Origin: Bacteroidota bacterium
GTDB lineage: Bacteria > Bacteroidota > Ignavibacteria > Ignavibacteriales > Ignavibacteriaceae
DNA length: 64,000 bases
Reading direction: 5' to 3'
Assembly (NCBI GenBank): GCA_021777835.1
Contig: JAJYDC010000003.1
Location: 151,213 to 215,212, forward strand
Position 1 is the first letter of the stretch. Each line of letters begins with the position of its first letter. A program made the position numbers and the translations under genes. The notes beneath the pieces were generated by a model, which saw nothing but the letters and a program-made list of their open reading frames with translations, had not been told where the DNA came from and did no database searches. Below, one piece after another: positions 28,597-38,316 of the stretch.

Positions 28597-29622
28597 TTAT
28601 GAGAATACTCCTTCTAAATTAGCTCCGCATTTGTAACATTTTCCCTCAATAATTTTATTAGACAAAACTGTATGCCAATCTCTTTTTATCAAAGTAGTAT
28701 TGCAGCTGTGACAATATGTTGCTTGCCCCTTTGCATTATGCACATTACCGGTGTAACAATATTTTATCCCGGACTTAATGGCAATCTCTCTTGCTGCAAT
28801 TAAAGTGCTTTCAGGAGTTGGATATTTATCCTTCATTCTAAAATCAGGGTGGAATGCTGTAAAATGTAGAGGCACAGAATCACCCAAGTTTTCTAAAATC
28901 CATTCACTTTCCAATTTTATTTCATCTAAAGAATCATTTTCATCTGGTATTAATAATGTTGTTATTTCAAACCAAACATCTGTTTCATCCTTTAACCAAA
29001 TCAGAGTATCAAGAACGTTGCTCAAGTGAGATGATGTCAACTTAAAGTAAAAGCGTTCAGTAAATCCTTTCAGATCTACATTAGCTGCATCGATATTCTT
29101 ATAAATTTCTTTTCTTGCATCTTTATCGATATATCCTGCTGTAACCATTACTGTCTTTATTCCCTCCGAGCGTGCAATTTCAGCAATGTCAATAACGTAC
29201 TCGCCAAATATTGTGGGGTCATTATAAGTAAAAGCTATTGATGGAACACTGTACTTTTTTGCCAGCATTATGACTTCTTCAGGAAGTGCAGAGACGGATT
29301 GAGTTTCATCTAATTTAGCTTTGCTTATTGACCAGTTCTGACAAAATTTGCATCCAAGATTACATCCTGCAGTACCAAAGCTTAAAATGTTTGTCCCTGG
29401 ATAAAAATGGAATAACGGTTTTTTCTCTACCGGGTCAATTGCAAAGCCTGTTGGCTTCCCATAACCTAATGAATAAAGCTTTCCACCAAGGTTCTGCCGT
29501 ATGTAGCAAAATCCAGGTTGTCCTTCTCCTATTTCACAGTATCTTGGACAAAGGGTGCAAAGAATTTTTCCATTTTCAAGAGTATGCCACCAATTTGCTA
29601 ATTTTGTATTTTGATTTTGCAT
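28597..29622 (-). CDS. amrS: AmmeMemoRadiSam-system radical SAM enzyme
   Basis: This 341-residue radical SAM protein has an N-terminal Cys-rich segment (CTLCPRYCEIGEGQPGFCYIRQN), the SAM cluster motif CNLGCKFCQNW, a TIM-barrel body (YSVPSIAFTYNDPTIF, VMVTAGYIDKDA) and a C-terminal zinc ribbon (CHSC, CYKC). This matches AmrS, which usually occurs with Memo and AMMECR1 domains; those are not in this window. The family is related to pyruvate-formate-lyase-activating enzymes, and its substrate is not established. It starts 12 bp downstream of pyk. Confidence 0.88.
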   Translation of the reverse strand: MQNQNTKLANWWHTLENGKILCTLCPRYCEIGEGQPGFCYIRQNLGGKLYSLGYGKPTGFAIDPVEKKPLFHFYPGTNILSFGTAGCNLGCKFCQNWSISKAKLDETQSVSALPEEVIMLAKKYSVPSIAFTYNDPTIFGEYVIDIAEIARSEGIKTVMVTAGYIDKDARKEIYKNIDAANVDLKGFTERFYFKLTSSHLSNVLDTLIWLKDETDVWFEITTLLIPDENDSLDEIKLESEWILENLGDSVPLHFTAFHPDFRMKDKYPTPESTLIAAREIAIKSGIKYCYTGNVHNAKGQATYCHSCNTTLIKRDWHTVLSNKIIEGKCYKCGANLEGVFS

Positions 29623-29634
29623 TTCAATTTTATG

Positions 29635-31074
29635 TTAAATCACTTCAAATCTTAACCAATTAACTCTACTCTTTTCAGAATATGGAGCTCCTGCGGTAAA
29701 AATAACTATATCTCCTTTACTTACATATCCAGCTTCCAAAATTAGTCTTTTTGCTTCATCTATGGCAAGGTTTTCCTTATGAATTTCCTCCATATAAGTT
29801 GACACAACACCCCATCGTAAGCATAGATTATTCATAGTTTGAAATCTGTTTGATATTGCAATGATTTTTGCTTTAGGCCGAAACTTAGAGAAATTTCTTG
29901 CTGTTCTTCCTTCATAAGTAAAAACAACTATTGCTGCGGCATTGACTTGCTGACTAACTTTTGTTATTGCTCTACCTACTGAGTCAAATAGATTTTCGGA
30001 AAAGTTCGATGGAATCTCAATATCACCGTCTCTTGACAGCGGAAGATATTGCTCAGCATTAATTGCTATATCATTCATTATTTTTACTGTTTGAAGGGGG
30101 TATTTTCCGACAGAAGTTTCACCACTAAGCATTACTGAATCAGTGCCGTCTAATACTGCATTAGCTACATCAGAAGCTTCTGCTCGTGTTGGAATCGGAT
30201 TATGAATCATTGAATCAAGCATTTGCGTCGCTGTAATTACTAGTTTACCTACAGTATTACATTTTTTAATGATCCTTTTTTGAATCATTGGGACTTCTTG
30301 CGCAGGAAGTTCGACTCCTAAGTCTCCTCGCGCCACCATAATGCCGTCAGCTTCTTTTAATATCTCATCAAAGTTATCTACTGCTTCACGCTTTTCAATT
30401 TTTGCAATTATGGGAATAAAGTAATATCTCTCCTTTAGCCATTTTTTAATCTCTATAATGTCTTTTGCGCTTCTTACAAAAGAAAGAGCTATGTAATCTA
30501 TTCGATGCTTCAATGCAAACTCAAGATCCTCAAAGTCCTTTTTTGTTACAGAAGGAGTTGATAATGTCATTCCCGGTAAGTTCATTCCTTTTCTTGGTTT
30601 TAATGTTCCTCCGGTTTCTATTGTGCAAACTACGGAATTCTTCTTTTTGCCTTTTATTCTTAACCTGATTAAACCATCATCTATTAATATTTGGTCGTTC
30701 ACTTGTGCATCATCAGGTAGCTCTTTGTATGAAGTGGAAATAATTTGAGAGGTCCCTGAGATCTCTTCTGTTGTTATTTCAATTTCATCTCCAGTTATTA
30801 TTTCTATTTCCGGTTGAGTTAATTCTCCGATTCTGATCTTCGGTCCTTGTAAATCCATTAATATTGCTAGCGGAGTCTTTTCATCAACACAAGCTTTATC
30901 TATTTCATTAAATAAGTTTCCGAATTCTTCATAGTTAGCATGGGAAAAGTTTAATCTCACTCCATCCATTCCTGCAAGAATTAGATCTTTAATTATTTCA
31001 GCAGAGTTAGTTGCTGGCCCAAGAGTACATAATATTTTTGTCTTTGATAAATTTTTTATAACGGAAGTATTCAT
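29635..31074 (-). CDS. pyk: Pyruvate kinase
   Basis: This 479-residue glycolytic enzyme converts PEP and ADP to pyruvate and ATP. Signatures are KILCTLGPATNSAE and VRLNFSHANYEEF at the N-terminus, the catalytic IIAKIEKREAVDNFDEIL, MVARGDLGVELP, and TRAEASDVANAVLDGTDSVMLSGETSVGKYP. The C-terminal regulatory domain is complete. Its ATG overlaps the stop of the Lon-like gene by 4 nt, so the two are coupled. Confidence 0.97.
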   Translation of the reverse strand: MNTSVIKNLSKTKILCTLGPATNSAEIIKDLILAGMDGVRLNFSHANYEEFGNLFNEIDKACVDEKTPLAILMDLQGPKIRIGELTQPEIEIITGDEIEITTEEISGTSQIISTSYKELPDDAQVNDQILIDDGLIRLRIKGKKKNSVVCTIETGGTLKPRKGMNLPGMTLSTPSVTKKDFEDLEFALKHRIDYIALSFVRSAKDIIEIKKWLKERYYFIPIIAKIEKREAVDNFDEILKEADGIMVARGDLGVELPAQEVPMIQKRIIKKCNTVGKLVITATQMLDSMIHNPIPTRAEASDVANAVLDGTDSVMLSGETSVGKYPLQTVKIMNDIAINAEQYLPLSRDGDIEIPSNFSENLFDSVGRAITKVSQQVNAAAIVVFTYEGRTARNFSKFRPKAKIIAISNRFQTMNNLCLRWGVVSTYMEEIHKENLAIDEAKRLILEAGYVSKGDIVIFTAGAPYSEKSRVNWLRFEVI

Positions 31075-33530
31075 TTCGCTTTCTTTTTAATTTGAGATTG
31101 AATGTCATTTGTTTTAGTCGCTTTTGATTTCGCATATAGATCTTTAATTTTTCTTTCCACAAGGTCAAAAACTGTATTAGTTTCATAATCACCGTTATCA
31201 ATTCGCTTACCTGCTTTTACTCCGGTAAGTATTTCGATACCCTCTTCCACTCTTTCTATTGTATAGATATGGAAATAGTTTTTGCTAACTGCTTCAATTA
31301 CATCATCACGAAGCATTAACTCTTTCACATTTTGTATAGGAATAATTACTCCTTGGCTCTTAGTCAGACCGCGTGATTTACAAACATCATAGAAGCCTTC
31401 TATCTTTTCATTAACTCCTCCAATTGGCTGAACGTCTCCTTTTTGATTTAAAGAGCCTGTCACTGCAATTGATTGCTTTAGCGGCAATCCTGATAAAGTA
31501 GAAAGAAGAGCAAATATTTCAGCACATGATGCACTGTCACCGTCTACAGTTCCGTATGATTGCTCGAAAACCAAATTAGCGTTAAAAGATAATGGCAAGT
31601 TTTGTCCAAATGTCTCTTTAAAATATCCCGAGATAATTAAGACGCCTTTGTTGTAGTGCCTGCCGCTCATACCGGCTTCACGTTCAACATTAATAATACT
31701 TCCGCTGCCAAGTGAAACTGTCGCAGTTATTCTTGTCGGTCTTCCGAAAGAATAGAAATCTGCGTCATATACTGCTAGTCCGTTTATTTGTCCGACTCGT
31801 TCACCTTCAGTGTCGATTAATACCGTACCTTCTTCAATCATATCATTAATTTTCGATTCAAGCATTCCATGTCTTTCTTTGCCTAGATTATAGGCTTTGC
31901 GCACATGGTCTGCATTTACAACATGAAAACCGTCATCTATTGCCCAAAAATTTGCTTCCCTTGCTAAATCAGCAATTATAGAAAATCTAGTTGTAAGCTT
32001 AGTCTTCTGACCGGCATATTTTGCTCCTAGTTCAATTAAATAAGCAATTGCGGTTTTATCAAATTCGTTAAGTTTTTCTTCTGCAATTAGTTTTTTAATA
32101 ACCCGGGCATACTGAACAAGTACTTCATCAGTACGTTTAATTTCATAATCGAAGTCAGCTTTGACTTTAAATATCTTTTTGAAATCATCTTCATAATTTG
32201 CAAGTACAGAATAAATGTTCTCATTGCCAATGAGTATAACTTTTGTATCTATTTCTATAGGTTCAGGCTTCAGGACAGAGGGAGCAATTTGAAAGTAATT
32301 GTGCAAATCTTGTATTTCCAATTTCCTATAGGTTAGAATTCTTTTTAAAGTGCGCCATACTCCCGGTTCTTCAAAAATATGTTTTACATTTAATACTAGA
32401 TAGCCTCCATTTGCTCTAAGTAAAGAACCAGCTTTAATTTTTGTAAAGTCACTATACCAACCGCCGCGCCCGTCAGAAATTTTCTCTATAGCACCGAAAA
32501 GATTTACATAACTAGGAGAAGTTTCTATTACCACAGGGCAGCTTTTTGTCTCACTGTTGTCAAGGATAATGTTTATTTCATATACTTTGAAATAGTCAAT
32601 TTGAAATCCTTCAGGAGTTTCTTCACCTTGAGGTTTTATTCCCTTAAATACTTGAATGCTTTCAAGAACATTTTCCTCAGCTTGACTTAAGTATTCAATA
32701 ACCTTTTTATCTGAATATTTTTCTTTAAGATTTTCTATTATTCCTCTAACTACTACTTTCGCTGTCTCTTGTTCAAGCTCGCCAAGTTTTCCCTGAAATT
32801 CCTGGTTAAGTGTTAAGCTTTTCTTAAATAGACTGTGAAGTTCTTGCTGGTGAATATTATATTTCTTGACTATTTCTTTAGCATCTTGTTCAGTTAGTTT
32901 ACCTTGTTTAATAAATTCTTCAAGCTGGTAAATTGGAGTTGGCTTTTGCTCTATTATTGGAAAAATATCAGGTCTTGGTGTCTCGCCGACTTTAACCTGC
33001 CCTAATGAAAAGTTTTCTTTTCTTAGTTTCTCATCAAATTCAGACATCAAAGTCTGTTCTTTTTCATTGTAATAGCTTATAATCTTTTGACGTCTGCTTA
33101 AATATAATTCATTATCGAGAGCCTGAGGAATTTGAATTTTAAGCAAGTCAATTGTTGAAGCGAAATCTTGCTTGAAGATTTTTGCCTTTCCAATTGGAAA
33201 TGTTAAAAGAATAGGTTTGTCTTCATCTTTGAAATTGTTCACAAATGCAAAGTCATATAAAGGAGGGCAGTTATCACTTATAGCCTCCAGCATTTGTTTA
33301 ACAGTAGTAGCTTTGCCTGTTCCGGAAAGACCGGCAATAAATATATTATAACCCGGTCCTCTTAAATCAACACCTAGTTTAATTGCTTTAAGTGCGCGTT
33401 CCTGTCCTAATATACCTTCAATTGGTTCTATATCGCTTGTTGAATCAAATGAAAAAATATCCGGGTTGCAGCGCCATCTCAATTCGACAGGTTTTAACAT
33501 GTGCGGTTTTGGTGGTTTTGGATATTTCAT
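31071..33530 (-). CDS. ATP-dependent Lon-type protease (LonB/LonC-like, AAA domain plus Lon proteolytic domain)
   Basis: This 819-residue AAA+ protease lacks the N-terminal LAN domain of LonA. It has a split AAA module with Walker A GLSGTGKATT (about residue 69), a long helical insertion (about 140-300) and a C-terminal Lon protease domain. The catalytic Ser is in GTVDGDSASCAEIFALL, and the Lys lies in the GGVNEKIEGF segment. These features match the soluble Lon-family proteins often annotated as AAA family ATPase or LonB. It is first in a leftward run with pyk and amrS. Confidence 0.92.
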   Translation of the reverse strand: MKYPKPPKPHMLKPVELRWRCNPDIFSFDSTSDIEPIEGILGQERALKAIKLGVDLRGPGYNIFIAGLSGTGKATTVKQMLEAISDNCPPLYDFAFVNNFKDEDKPILLTFPIGKAKIFKQDFASTIDLLKIQIPQALDNELYLSRRQKIISYYNEKEQTLMSEFDEKLRKENFSLGQVKVGETPRPDIFPIIEQKPTPIYQLEEFIKQGKLTEQDAKEIVKKYNIHQQELHSLFKKSLTLNQEFQGKLGELEQETAKVVVRGIIENLKEKYSDKKVIEYLSQAEENVLESIQVFKGIKPQGEETPEGFQIDYFKVYEINIILDNSETKSCPVVIETSPSYVNLFGAIEKISDGRGGWYSDFTKIKAGSLLRANGGYLVLNVKHIFEEPGVWRTLKRILTYRKLEIQDLHNYFQIAPSVLKPEPIEIDTKVILIGNENIYSVLANYEDDFKKIFKVKADFDYEIKRTDEVLVQYARVIKKLIAEEKLNEFDKTAIAYLIELGAKYAGQKTKLTTRFSIIADLAREANFWAIDDGFHVVNADHVRKAYNLGKERHGMLESKINDMIEEGTVLIDTEGERVGQINGLAVYDADFYSFGRPTRITATVSLGSGSIINVEREAGMSGRHYNKGVLIISGYFKETFGQNLPLSFNANLVFEQSYGTVDGDSASCAEIFALLSTLSGLPLKQSIAVTGSLNQKGDVQPIGGVNEKIEGFYDVCKSRGLTKSQGVIIPIQNVKELMLRDDVIEAVSKNYFHIYTIERVEEGIEILTGVKAGKRIDNGDYETNTVFDLVERKIKDLYAKSKATKTNDIQSQIKKKAK

Positions 33531-33841
33531 GATGTGCCTTCTTTCGTTTTAGGATATTTATACATCAAACTACAAAATCTTCATGAAATCATTAACAGTC
33601 TTTTACTGTTTAAGCTAACTTATTATGCTCATTTCTAATTATAAAATTAACTCTTTTTTAAAAGAGAGACAAAGAAAAAGGATAGTATTTGCTTGCTTAT
33701 TCTTGCACTTTATTAGTTTTATAAATTTTTAACTTAAATAATGAAAAAATTTATTTGCAAATTCTTTTTTTATTGCTTGCTTCTACATTATTATGAGTAT
33801 TAAATTTTGAGTGAAGTATTTATTAAGGAAAGTATATTGAA
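33531..33841. other. Divergent promoter region
   Basis: These 311 bp between the divergent Lon-like and aminotransferase genes are very AT-rich. No RNA gene, clear palindrome or short reading frame with recognisable content was seen; it presumably holds both promoters. Confidence 0.4.
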
Positions 33842-34972
33842 ATGAAAATATCTGAATTTCGCGAAGAATTCACGTATCTAAAGAGCGGCAAGATTTATTT
33901 TAATCATGCATCAACCGGACCAATGTCTAAGAGAGTTCTAAATACAATCGAAAAAGTTCTATATGAAAAGAGTGAAAATAATATAGATGATTATTTAGGC
34001 CTTCAAGCGGTCATAAAGGAAAGCAAAAGCAACCTAGCAGAAATGTTAAATACGCTGCCTGATAGAATTGCTTATATCGATAACACCAGCACAGGGTTAA
34101 ATATTATTGCCCAGGGCGTGAAGTGGAAAAAAGGTGATAGAATTCTGCTTAACGACCTTGAGTTTCCCGCCAATGTTTACCCATTCTTAAACTTAAAGAA
34201 AGAAGGCGTTGAAGTTGATTTTATTAAATCGCATAAAGGAATAGTCTCTGCTGAAGATGTAATTGAAAGTATTAAACCTTCGACAAGATTAATCTCAATT
34301 AGCTATGTTCAGTTTCTAACCGGCTACAGAGTCGATCTTGAAAAGATCGGCAAAGTCTGCAAGGATAAAGGGATCATATTCTCAGTAGATGCAATCCAGG
34401 GTTTGGGAGCATTGAAATTAGATGTTCAAAAATGTAATATAGATTATCTATCCTCCGGCAGCCAAAAATGGATGCTTGGGCTGCAGGGTCTTGGCATGAT
34501 CTATATTTCAGAGGAGCTGCAACAAAATATGAATCCTAAATATGTTGGCTGGTTGTCAGTTGACGATGCCTGGAATTTGCTTAATTATGATTTGAAACTG
34601 AAAAAATCTGCTGATTGCTTTCAAGGCGGAACATTAAACTCAATAGGAATTTATGCTCTTAATGCTTCGTTAAAGTTCTTTAAGGAATTTGGCTTTGATA
34701 AGATTGAAGAATTCGTTTTAAGCAACTCAGAGTATTTTATTAAACAGCTTCAACTAATTGGTCTTAATCCAATACTGGAGAGTTGTTCACGAGAAAATCT
34801 GTCCGGTATTGTCTCCTTCAAGTATAAAGACTCTCAAAAAGTATTTGACTTGTTGTCCGGATTGAATATACACTGTGCAATTAGAGAAGGATATGTCAGG
34901 TTCTCACCGCATTTTTACAATATAAATGAAGAAATTAATAAAGTGACGGAAGCCCTAAGTAAAATCATTTAG
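33842..34972 (+). CDS. Aminotransferase class V (cysteine desulfurase/isopenicillin epimerase-like)
   Basis: This 376-residue PLP enzyme of fold type I begins YFNHASTGPMSKRVLNTIEKVL. It has the cofactor Asp in FSVDAIQGLGAL and the Schiff-base Lys in YLSSGSQKWMLGLQGLGMIYI. A Cys in the position used by true cysteine desulfurases is not evident, so it is more likely a selenocysteine-lyase/epimerase-like member with unknown substrate. It is a single gene. Confidence 0.87.
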   Translation: MKISEFREEFTYLKSGKIYFNHASTGPMSKRVLNTIEKVLYEKSENNIDDYLGLQAVIKESKSNLAEMLNTLPDRIAYIDNTSTGLNIIAQGVKWKKGDRILLNDLEFPANVYPFLNLKKEGVEVDFIKSHKGIVSAEDVIESIKPSTRLISISYVQFLTGYRVDLEKIGKVCKDKGIIFSVDAIQGLGALKLDVQKCNIDYLSSGSQKWMLGLQGLGMIYISEELQQNMNPKYVGWLSVDDAWNLLNYDLKLKKSADCFQGGTLNSIGIYALNASLKFFKEFGFDKIEEFVLSNSEYFIKQLQLIGLNPILESCSRENLSGIVSFKYKDSQKVFDLLSGLNIHCAIREGYVRFSPHFYNINEEINKVTEALSKII

Positions 34973-35051
34973 CTATATGTAATATTGGAAATAATGTATT
35001 TTCATATATATTAAATCAGAAAAATTATTATTTAGAATGACGGAGAAGATT

Positions 35052-35666
35052 ATGAACAGCCAAATTTTGAAGTTCCGCATTTCCTTTTTGATAATTGGGG
35101 TTTTGTTAGCTTCAAGTATCTCAATAAATGCGCAGCAAATGAAAAAGAATAATCAGAAGGAATCAAAAGGTCTTGGCTGGAATAAAGTAGTAAGAGTCAG
35201 CCCTAAAGCCTCTATCGAAGAAACTGTAGGATTGACAGACGTAACTATTTCTTATAGCCGTCCGGGAGTTAAGGGAAGAAAAATATGGGGTGGTTTAGTT
35301 CCTTACGGGAAAGTCTGGCGCGCAGGTGCAAATGAAGCAACAAAGATTACTTTCTCAACCGATGTTATTATAAATGGCAAGAAATTGCCGGCAGGTTCCT
35401 ATGGCTTTTTTATTATTCCTACGACAAAGATCTGGACGATTATCTTCAACAAAGTAGCCGACCAGTGGGGCGCATTTACTTATAATGAAGCTGAAGATGC
35501 GCTGCGCTTACCTGTTATGCCGCAGCAATCAACTTTTCACGAATGGCTTACTTATACTTTTGAAAATATGAAAGTTGATGCAAATGGTAAACGGAATTCA
35601 GCAATTGTCTATATGAAATGGGAAAAAGTTAAACTCCCATTTACAATAGAGACCTATGAGAAGTAA
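35052..35666 (+). CDS. DUF2911 secreted protein
   Basis: This protein of about 204 residues has a signal peptide (hydrophobic helix ending SSISINAQQ) and a DUF2911 domain (VTISYSRPGVKGRKIWGGLVPYGKVWRAGANEATKITF, KLPAGSYGFFIIP). The in-frame ATG at 35037 lacks a ribosome-binding site, whereas GGAG at 35042-35045 is correctly spaced for ATG 35052. DUF2911 proteins are common exported proteins of Bacteroidota with no defined role. Its 3' end overlaps the convergent macrodomain gene by 26 bp. Confidence 0.85.
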   Translation: MNSQILKFRISFLIIGVLLASSISINAQQMKKNNQKESKGLGWNKVVRVSPKASIEETVGLTDVTISYSRPGVKGRKIWGGLVPYGKVWRAGANEATKITFSTDVIINGKKLPAGSYGFFIIPTTKIWTIIFNKVADQWGAFTYNEAEDALRLPVMPQQSTFHEWLTYTFENMKVDANGKRNSAIVYMKWEKVKLPFTIETYEK

Positions 35667-36177
35667 TTAGTTTTTGATAGACTTGATAAGTTTTTTCGTC
35701 AAAGCAAACAAAAATTACTTTATCTATTGAAGAATTATCTTCTAGAAACTCTAAGGTAATATCAACGGCAATTTTTGTAGCATCATTAAGAGGGTAGCCG
35801 TATATACCCGTACTGATAGCCGGAAAGGCTATTGTTTTAATTCCATTTTCTATTGCAAGGTTAAGAGAATTTTTATAACAACTTGCTAAAAGTTTTGGCT
35901 CATTATGCATTCCGCCGTGCCAGATCGGACCAACCGTATGAATAACAAATTTAGCATGAAGACTAAAGCCGGGAGTTATTTTCGCTTCACCGGTAGGACA
36001 ACCTTTAAGCTTTCTGCAATATTCAAGAAGCTCTGGTCCTGCTGCATTGTGAATTGCTCCGTCCACTCCACCACCACCAAGTAAACTTGAGTTAGCTGCA
36101 TTTACAATTGCATCTACCTTAAGTTTGGTAATATCGCCGCGGAAAATTTCAATTCTATTTCTTAATAAAGTTTCCAT
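35641..36177 (-). CDS. Macro domain protein (O-acetyl-ADP-ribose deacetylase-like)
   Basis: This 178-residue single-domain macro protein of the YmdB/MacroD type shows the ADP-ribose-binding residues: VDAIVNAANSSLLGGGGVDGAIHNAAG near the N-terminus, TVGPIWHGG, and FPAISTGIYGYPLNDA. These enzymes hydrolyse O-acetyl-ADP-ribose or remove ADP-ribose from proteins. It overlaps the DUF2911 gene tail to tail by 26 bp and is probably monocistronic. Confidence 0.93.
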   Translation of the reverse strand: METLLRNRIEIFRGDITKLKVDAIVNAANSSLLGGGGVDGAIHNAAGPELLEYCRKLKGCPTGEAKITPGFSLHAKFVIHTVGPIWHGGMHNEPKLLASCYKNSLNLAIENGIKTIAFPAISTGIYGYPLNDATKIAVDITLEFLEDNSSIDKVIFVCFDEKTYQVYQKLITSHRSLL

Positions 36178-36229
36178 AATAAATTAACCATTAATAACAT
36201 ATTAAAAGTTAAGTTTAATGTAAATAAAA

Positions 36230-36255
36230 AAACCATCGTCAAATGACGATGGTTT
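36230..36255 (-). terminator. Terminator of the electron-transfer/signalling operon
   Basis: AAACCATCGTC (36230-36240) and GACGATGGTTT (36245-36255) form a perfect 11-bp stem. On the minus strand it is followed by a run of T. It lies 37 bp past the stop codon of the last response-regulator gene. Confidence 0.8.
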
Positions 36256-36291
36256 ATAATACCTACGTTTTATTTTTAGAGCTTCTACATT

Positions 36292-37440
36292 TTATTTCTT
36301 AAAGAACTCGTTTACCATAGAATAAAATTCAGTGTCAGTTAACTTTTCAAATTCACCTTCTTGAAGTTCATCATAACCTTTAGCTGTGCTTGCTACTGCT
36401 TTTTTCCTAATTGCTATAAGGCGATCAATGTCCTCCTGGTAATAAGTAACGGCAGTCTTTCCTATTTTTAGATTTTTAATCTCTGTATCAAGATCATCTG
36501 CATCAATAATGCATACCCAGTTTGAGTCATAAGGAGTAATATCAAGTGATTCGATTTCGTTCTTTAACGGTATATTAACCTTCGTAACTTTTCCTGTTAC
36601 TGGTGAATTAAATGTTACGGATCGCGTTCCTTGCTTTATTGTAAACAATGGCTGTCCCAATTTTACCGTCATACCGAGATTGGGGAAATCAATGGAGTCT
36701 ATTTTACCGATGAGTTTCTTTGCAAAATCATCGATGCCCACATTAACAGCACCGTCTTGTTCCATGCTTGCCCAGCAATGTCCCGGTGAAATAAATACTC
36801 CTCCAGGTATTGCAAATTCGTAAGTCTTAAAGTGCTTAGATTCAGCAAGATGGGTAATGTGCACTTTAGGTTTTAATTGTTTCTGGATTCTATCCTGTCT
36901 CATGATTAAGATCTTCTTTACAAAAGCTAAAAGTTCGTCTTCTGTGAAAGGCTTTTGAACATAATCCATTGCTCCGTACTTCATACATTCAACTGCAGTC
37001 TCTACGGTAGCAAAACCTGTGATTATTACTACGTCTATATCCGGGCGCAGAAATTTAACAGACTTCGTTACTTCAACCCCATCCATTTGGGGCATCTTCA
37101 AATCTGTAAAGACGAAATCATAATGACGGGACTGGATAAGTCCTAGAGCTTCCTGACCTGTCTCAACAGTATCAACGCAGTATCCGTCGAGTACTAATAT
37201 TTTTCTAAAGCTATCGAGAATGACAGGTTCGTCGTCTACACAAAGGATTTTTGCCTTTGGGTTTTCTACTTCAACTCTCTTTAAGGATTTTGATTCTCTG
37301 GTAAAGTCCAGGTTTAGGCTAACGGCTAAAGCCGCTTCGCGATCTTTTCTTTCCTTTTGCTCGCGAATATTCTTGCTGATTTGTCTTATTAAGATGTCAG
37401 CAATTACGAACAGTATTACTGCAATAATTAATAGTGGCAT
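36292..37440 (-). CDS. Membrane-anchored response regulator with GcvH-like C-terminal domain
   Basis: This 382-residue protein begins with a membrane helix (about 2-18) and a short basic coiled segment. A receiver domain follows (ILCVDDEPVILDS, phospho-Asp in FTDLKMPQMDG, Lys in YVQKPFTEDEL), then a GcvH/lipoyl-like domain (about 200-335: GVFISPGHCWASMEQDGAVNVGIDDFAKKLIG, FNSPVTGKVTKVN). The Lys that carries lipoate in GcvH is absent: the stretch before SPVTG reads GTRSVTFN. There is no DNA-binding domain. It is last in the operon behind the kinase and the second regulator, so it is probably phosphorylated by that kinase and acts through protein contacts at the membrane. Confidence 0.85.
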   Translation of the reverse strand: MPLLIIAVILFVIADILIRQISKNIREQKERKDREAALAVSLNLDFTRESKSLKRVEVENPKAKILCVDDEPVILDSFRKILVLDGYCVDTVETGQEALGLIQSRHYDFVFTDLKMPQMDGVEVTKSVKFLRPDIDVVIITGFATVETAVECMKYGAMDYVQKPFTEDELLAFVKKILIMRQDRIQKQLKPKVHITHLAESKHFKTYEFAIPGGVFISPGHCWASMEQDGAVNVGIDDFAKKLIGKIDSIDFPNLGMTVKLGQPLFTIKQGTRSVTFNSPVTGKVTKVNIPLKNEIESLDITPYDSNWVCIIDADDLDTEIKNLKIGKTAVTYYQEDIDRLIAIRKKAVASTAKGYDELQEGEFEKLTDTEFYSMVNEFFKK

Positions 37441-37506
37441 ATATATCTCCTGTTGTTAAATTTTATTACGGCTTTCGCCTATTATTTTATAATCTAATCT
37501 ATATTT

Positions 37507-38313
37507 CTAAAGTCTGTCCGAACTGCACGGGATTAATTGCTTCAACTCGTATTCACTTTCGGATGGTATGATCCTGTAAAACCATCCATTGAAATATGGG
37601 TCCTTTTCTAAAATACTTACGTCCTTTAAGACCTCTTCGTTTCTTTCTATTATTCTACCGGTAACCGGTGATAAAACCGTATGCACTAACCTATCCTTTG
37701 ATTTTATTGATGCGCATTGGTTTCCTTGAATAATCTCTTCATCTATCTTTTGAAGTTCTATTTCTTCTATACCTTCTATAGTTTTTAAGAATAAGTCGGT
37801 TACACCTATTAGGATTGAACCTGCGTTCTCTTCTTCTGCCCAGCTTGCATAACCAAGTCTATAATATTTTGCGGGGCAGGGGACATATATTATGGTTGCA
37901 TCGTCCTTTTGAAGGCGCGAAGCCTGAAGCAATTTCTGCACTTCCAAATACTTCATTGCACGGATAACAGAATTCAATATCTCATCGGCAGTGAATGGTT
38001 TGGGGATAAAATCAATTGCTCCTTTATATAGTGACTTCACGGCATTTTCAACTGTTGAGTATCCGGTAGTCATAATTAAAGGCGAAGAAATTTCCCTTCG
38101 TATTATCTCATCTAGGAATTCAAAGCCGTCAAAATCCGGCATCATTATGTCGCAAACGATTATCTTATATGAAAACTTAGATAATTTCTCGAGTGCATCT
38201 TTAGCATCAATTGATGTGTCTACCTTAAATCCTTCAGCGGAACATATTTTATTTACCGCATCGATTATAACCTGCTCGTCATCAATTACCAGTATGTCGA
38301 ACTGCTTGCTCAT
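37507..38313 (-). CDS. Response regulator with GcvH-like C-terminal domain
   Basis: This soluble 268-residue regulator has a receiver domain (ILVIDDEQVIIDA, phospho-Asp in VCDIMMPDFDG, Lys in FIPKPFTADEI) and a C-terminal GcvH-like domain (YYRLGYASWAEEENAGSILIGVTDLFLK, LSPVTGRIIERNEEV). As in its neighbour, the lipoyl-Lys position is not Lys (DRLVHTVLSPVTG). No DNA-binding helix-turn-helix is present. It starts 3 bp after the kinase gene, so it is the likely direct partner. Confidence 0.85.
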   Translation of the reverse strand: MSKQFDILVIDDEQVIIDAVNKICSAEGFKVDTSIDAKDALEKLSKFSYKIIVCDIMMPDFDGFEFLDEIIRREISSPLIMTTGYSTVENAVKSLYKGAIDFIPKPFTADEILNSVIRAMKYLEVQKLLQASRLQKDDATIIYVPCPAKYYRLGYASWAEEENAGSILIGVTDLFLKTIEGIEEIELQKIDEEIIQGNQCASIKSKDRLVHTVLSPVTGRIIERNEEVLKDVSILEKDPYFNGWFYRIIPSESEYELKQLIPCSSDRL

Positions 38314-38316
38314 AAT

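Noticed and set aside
29328..29663. 111-codon plus-strand frame opposite the radical SAM gene
   Set aside because: It is antisense to a strongly conserved enzyme and has no recognisable content.
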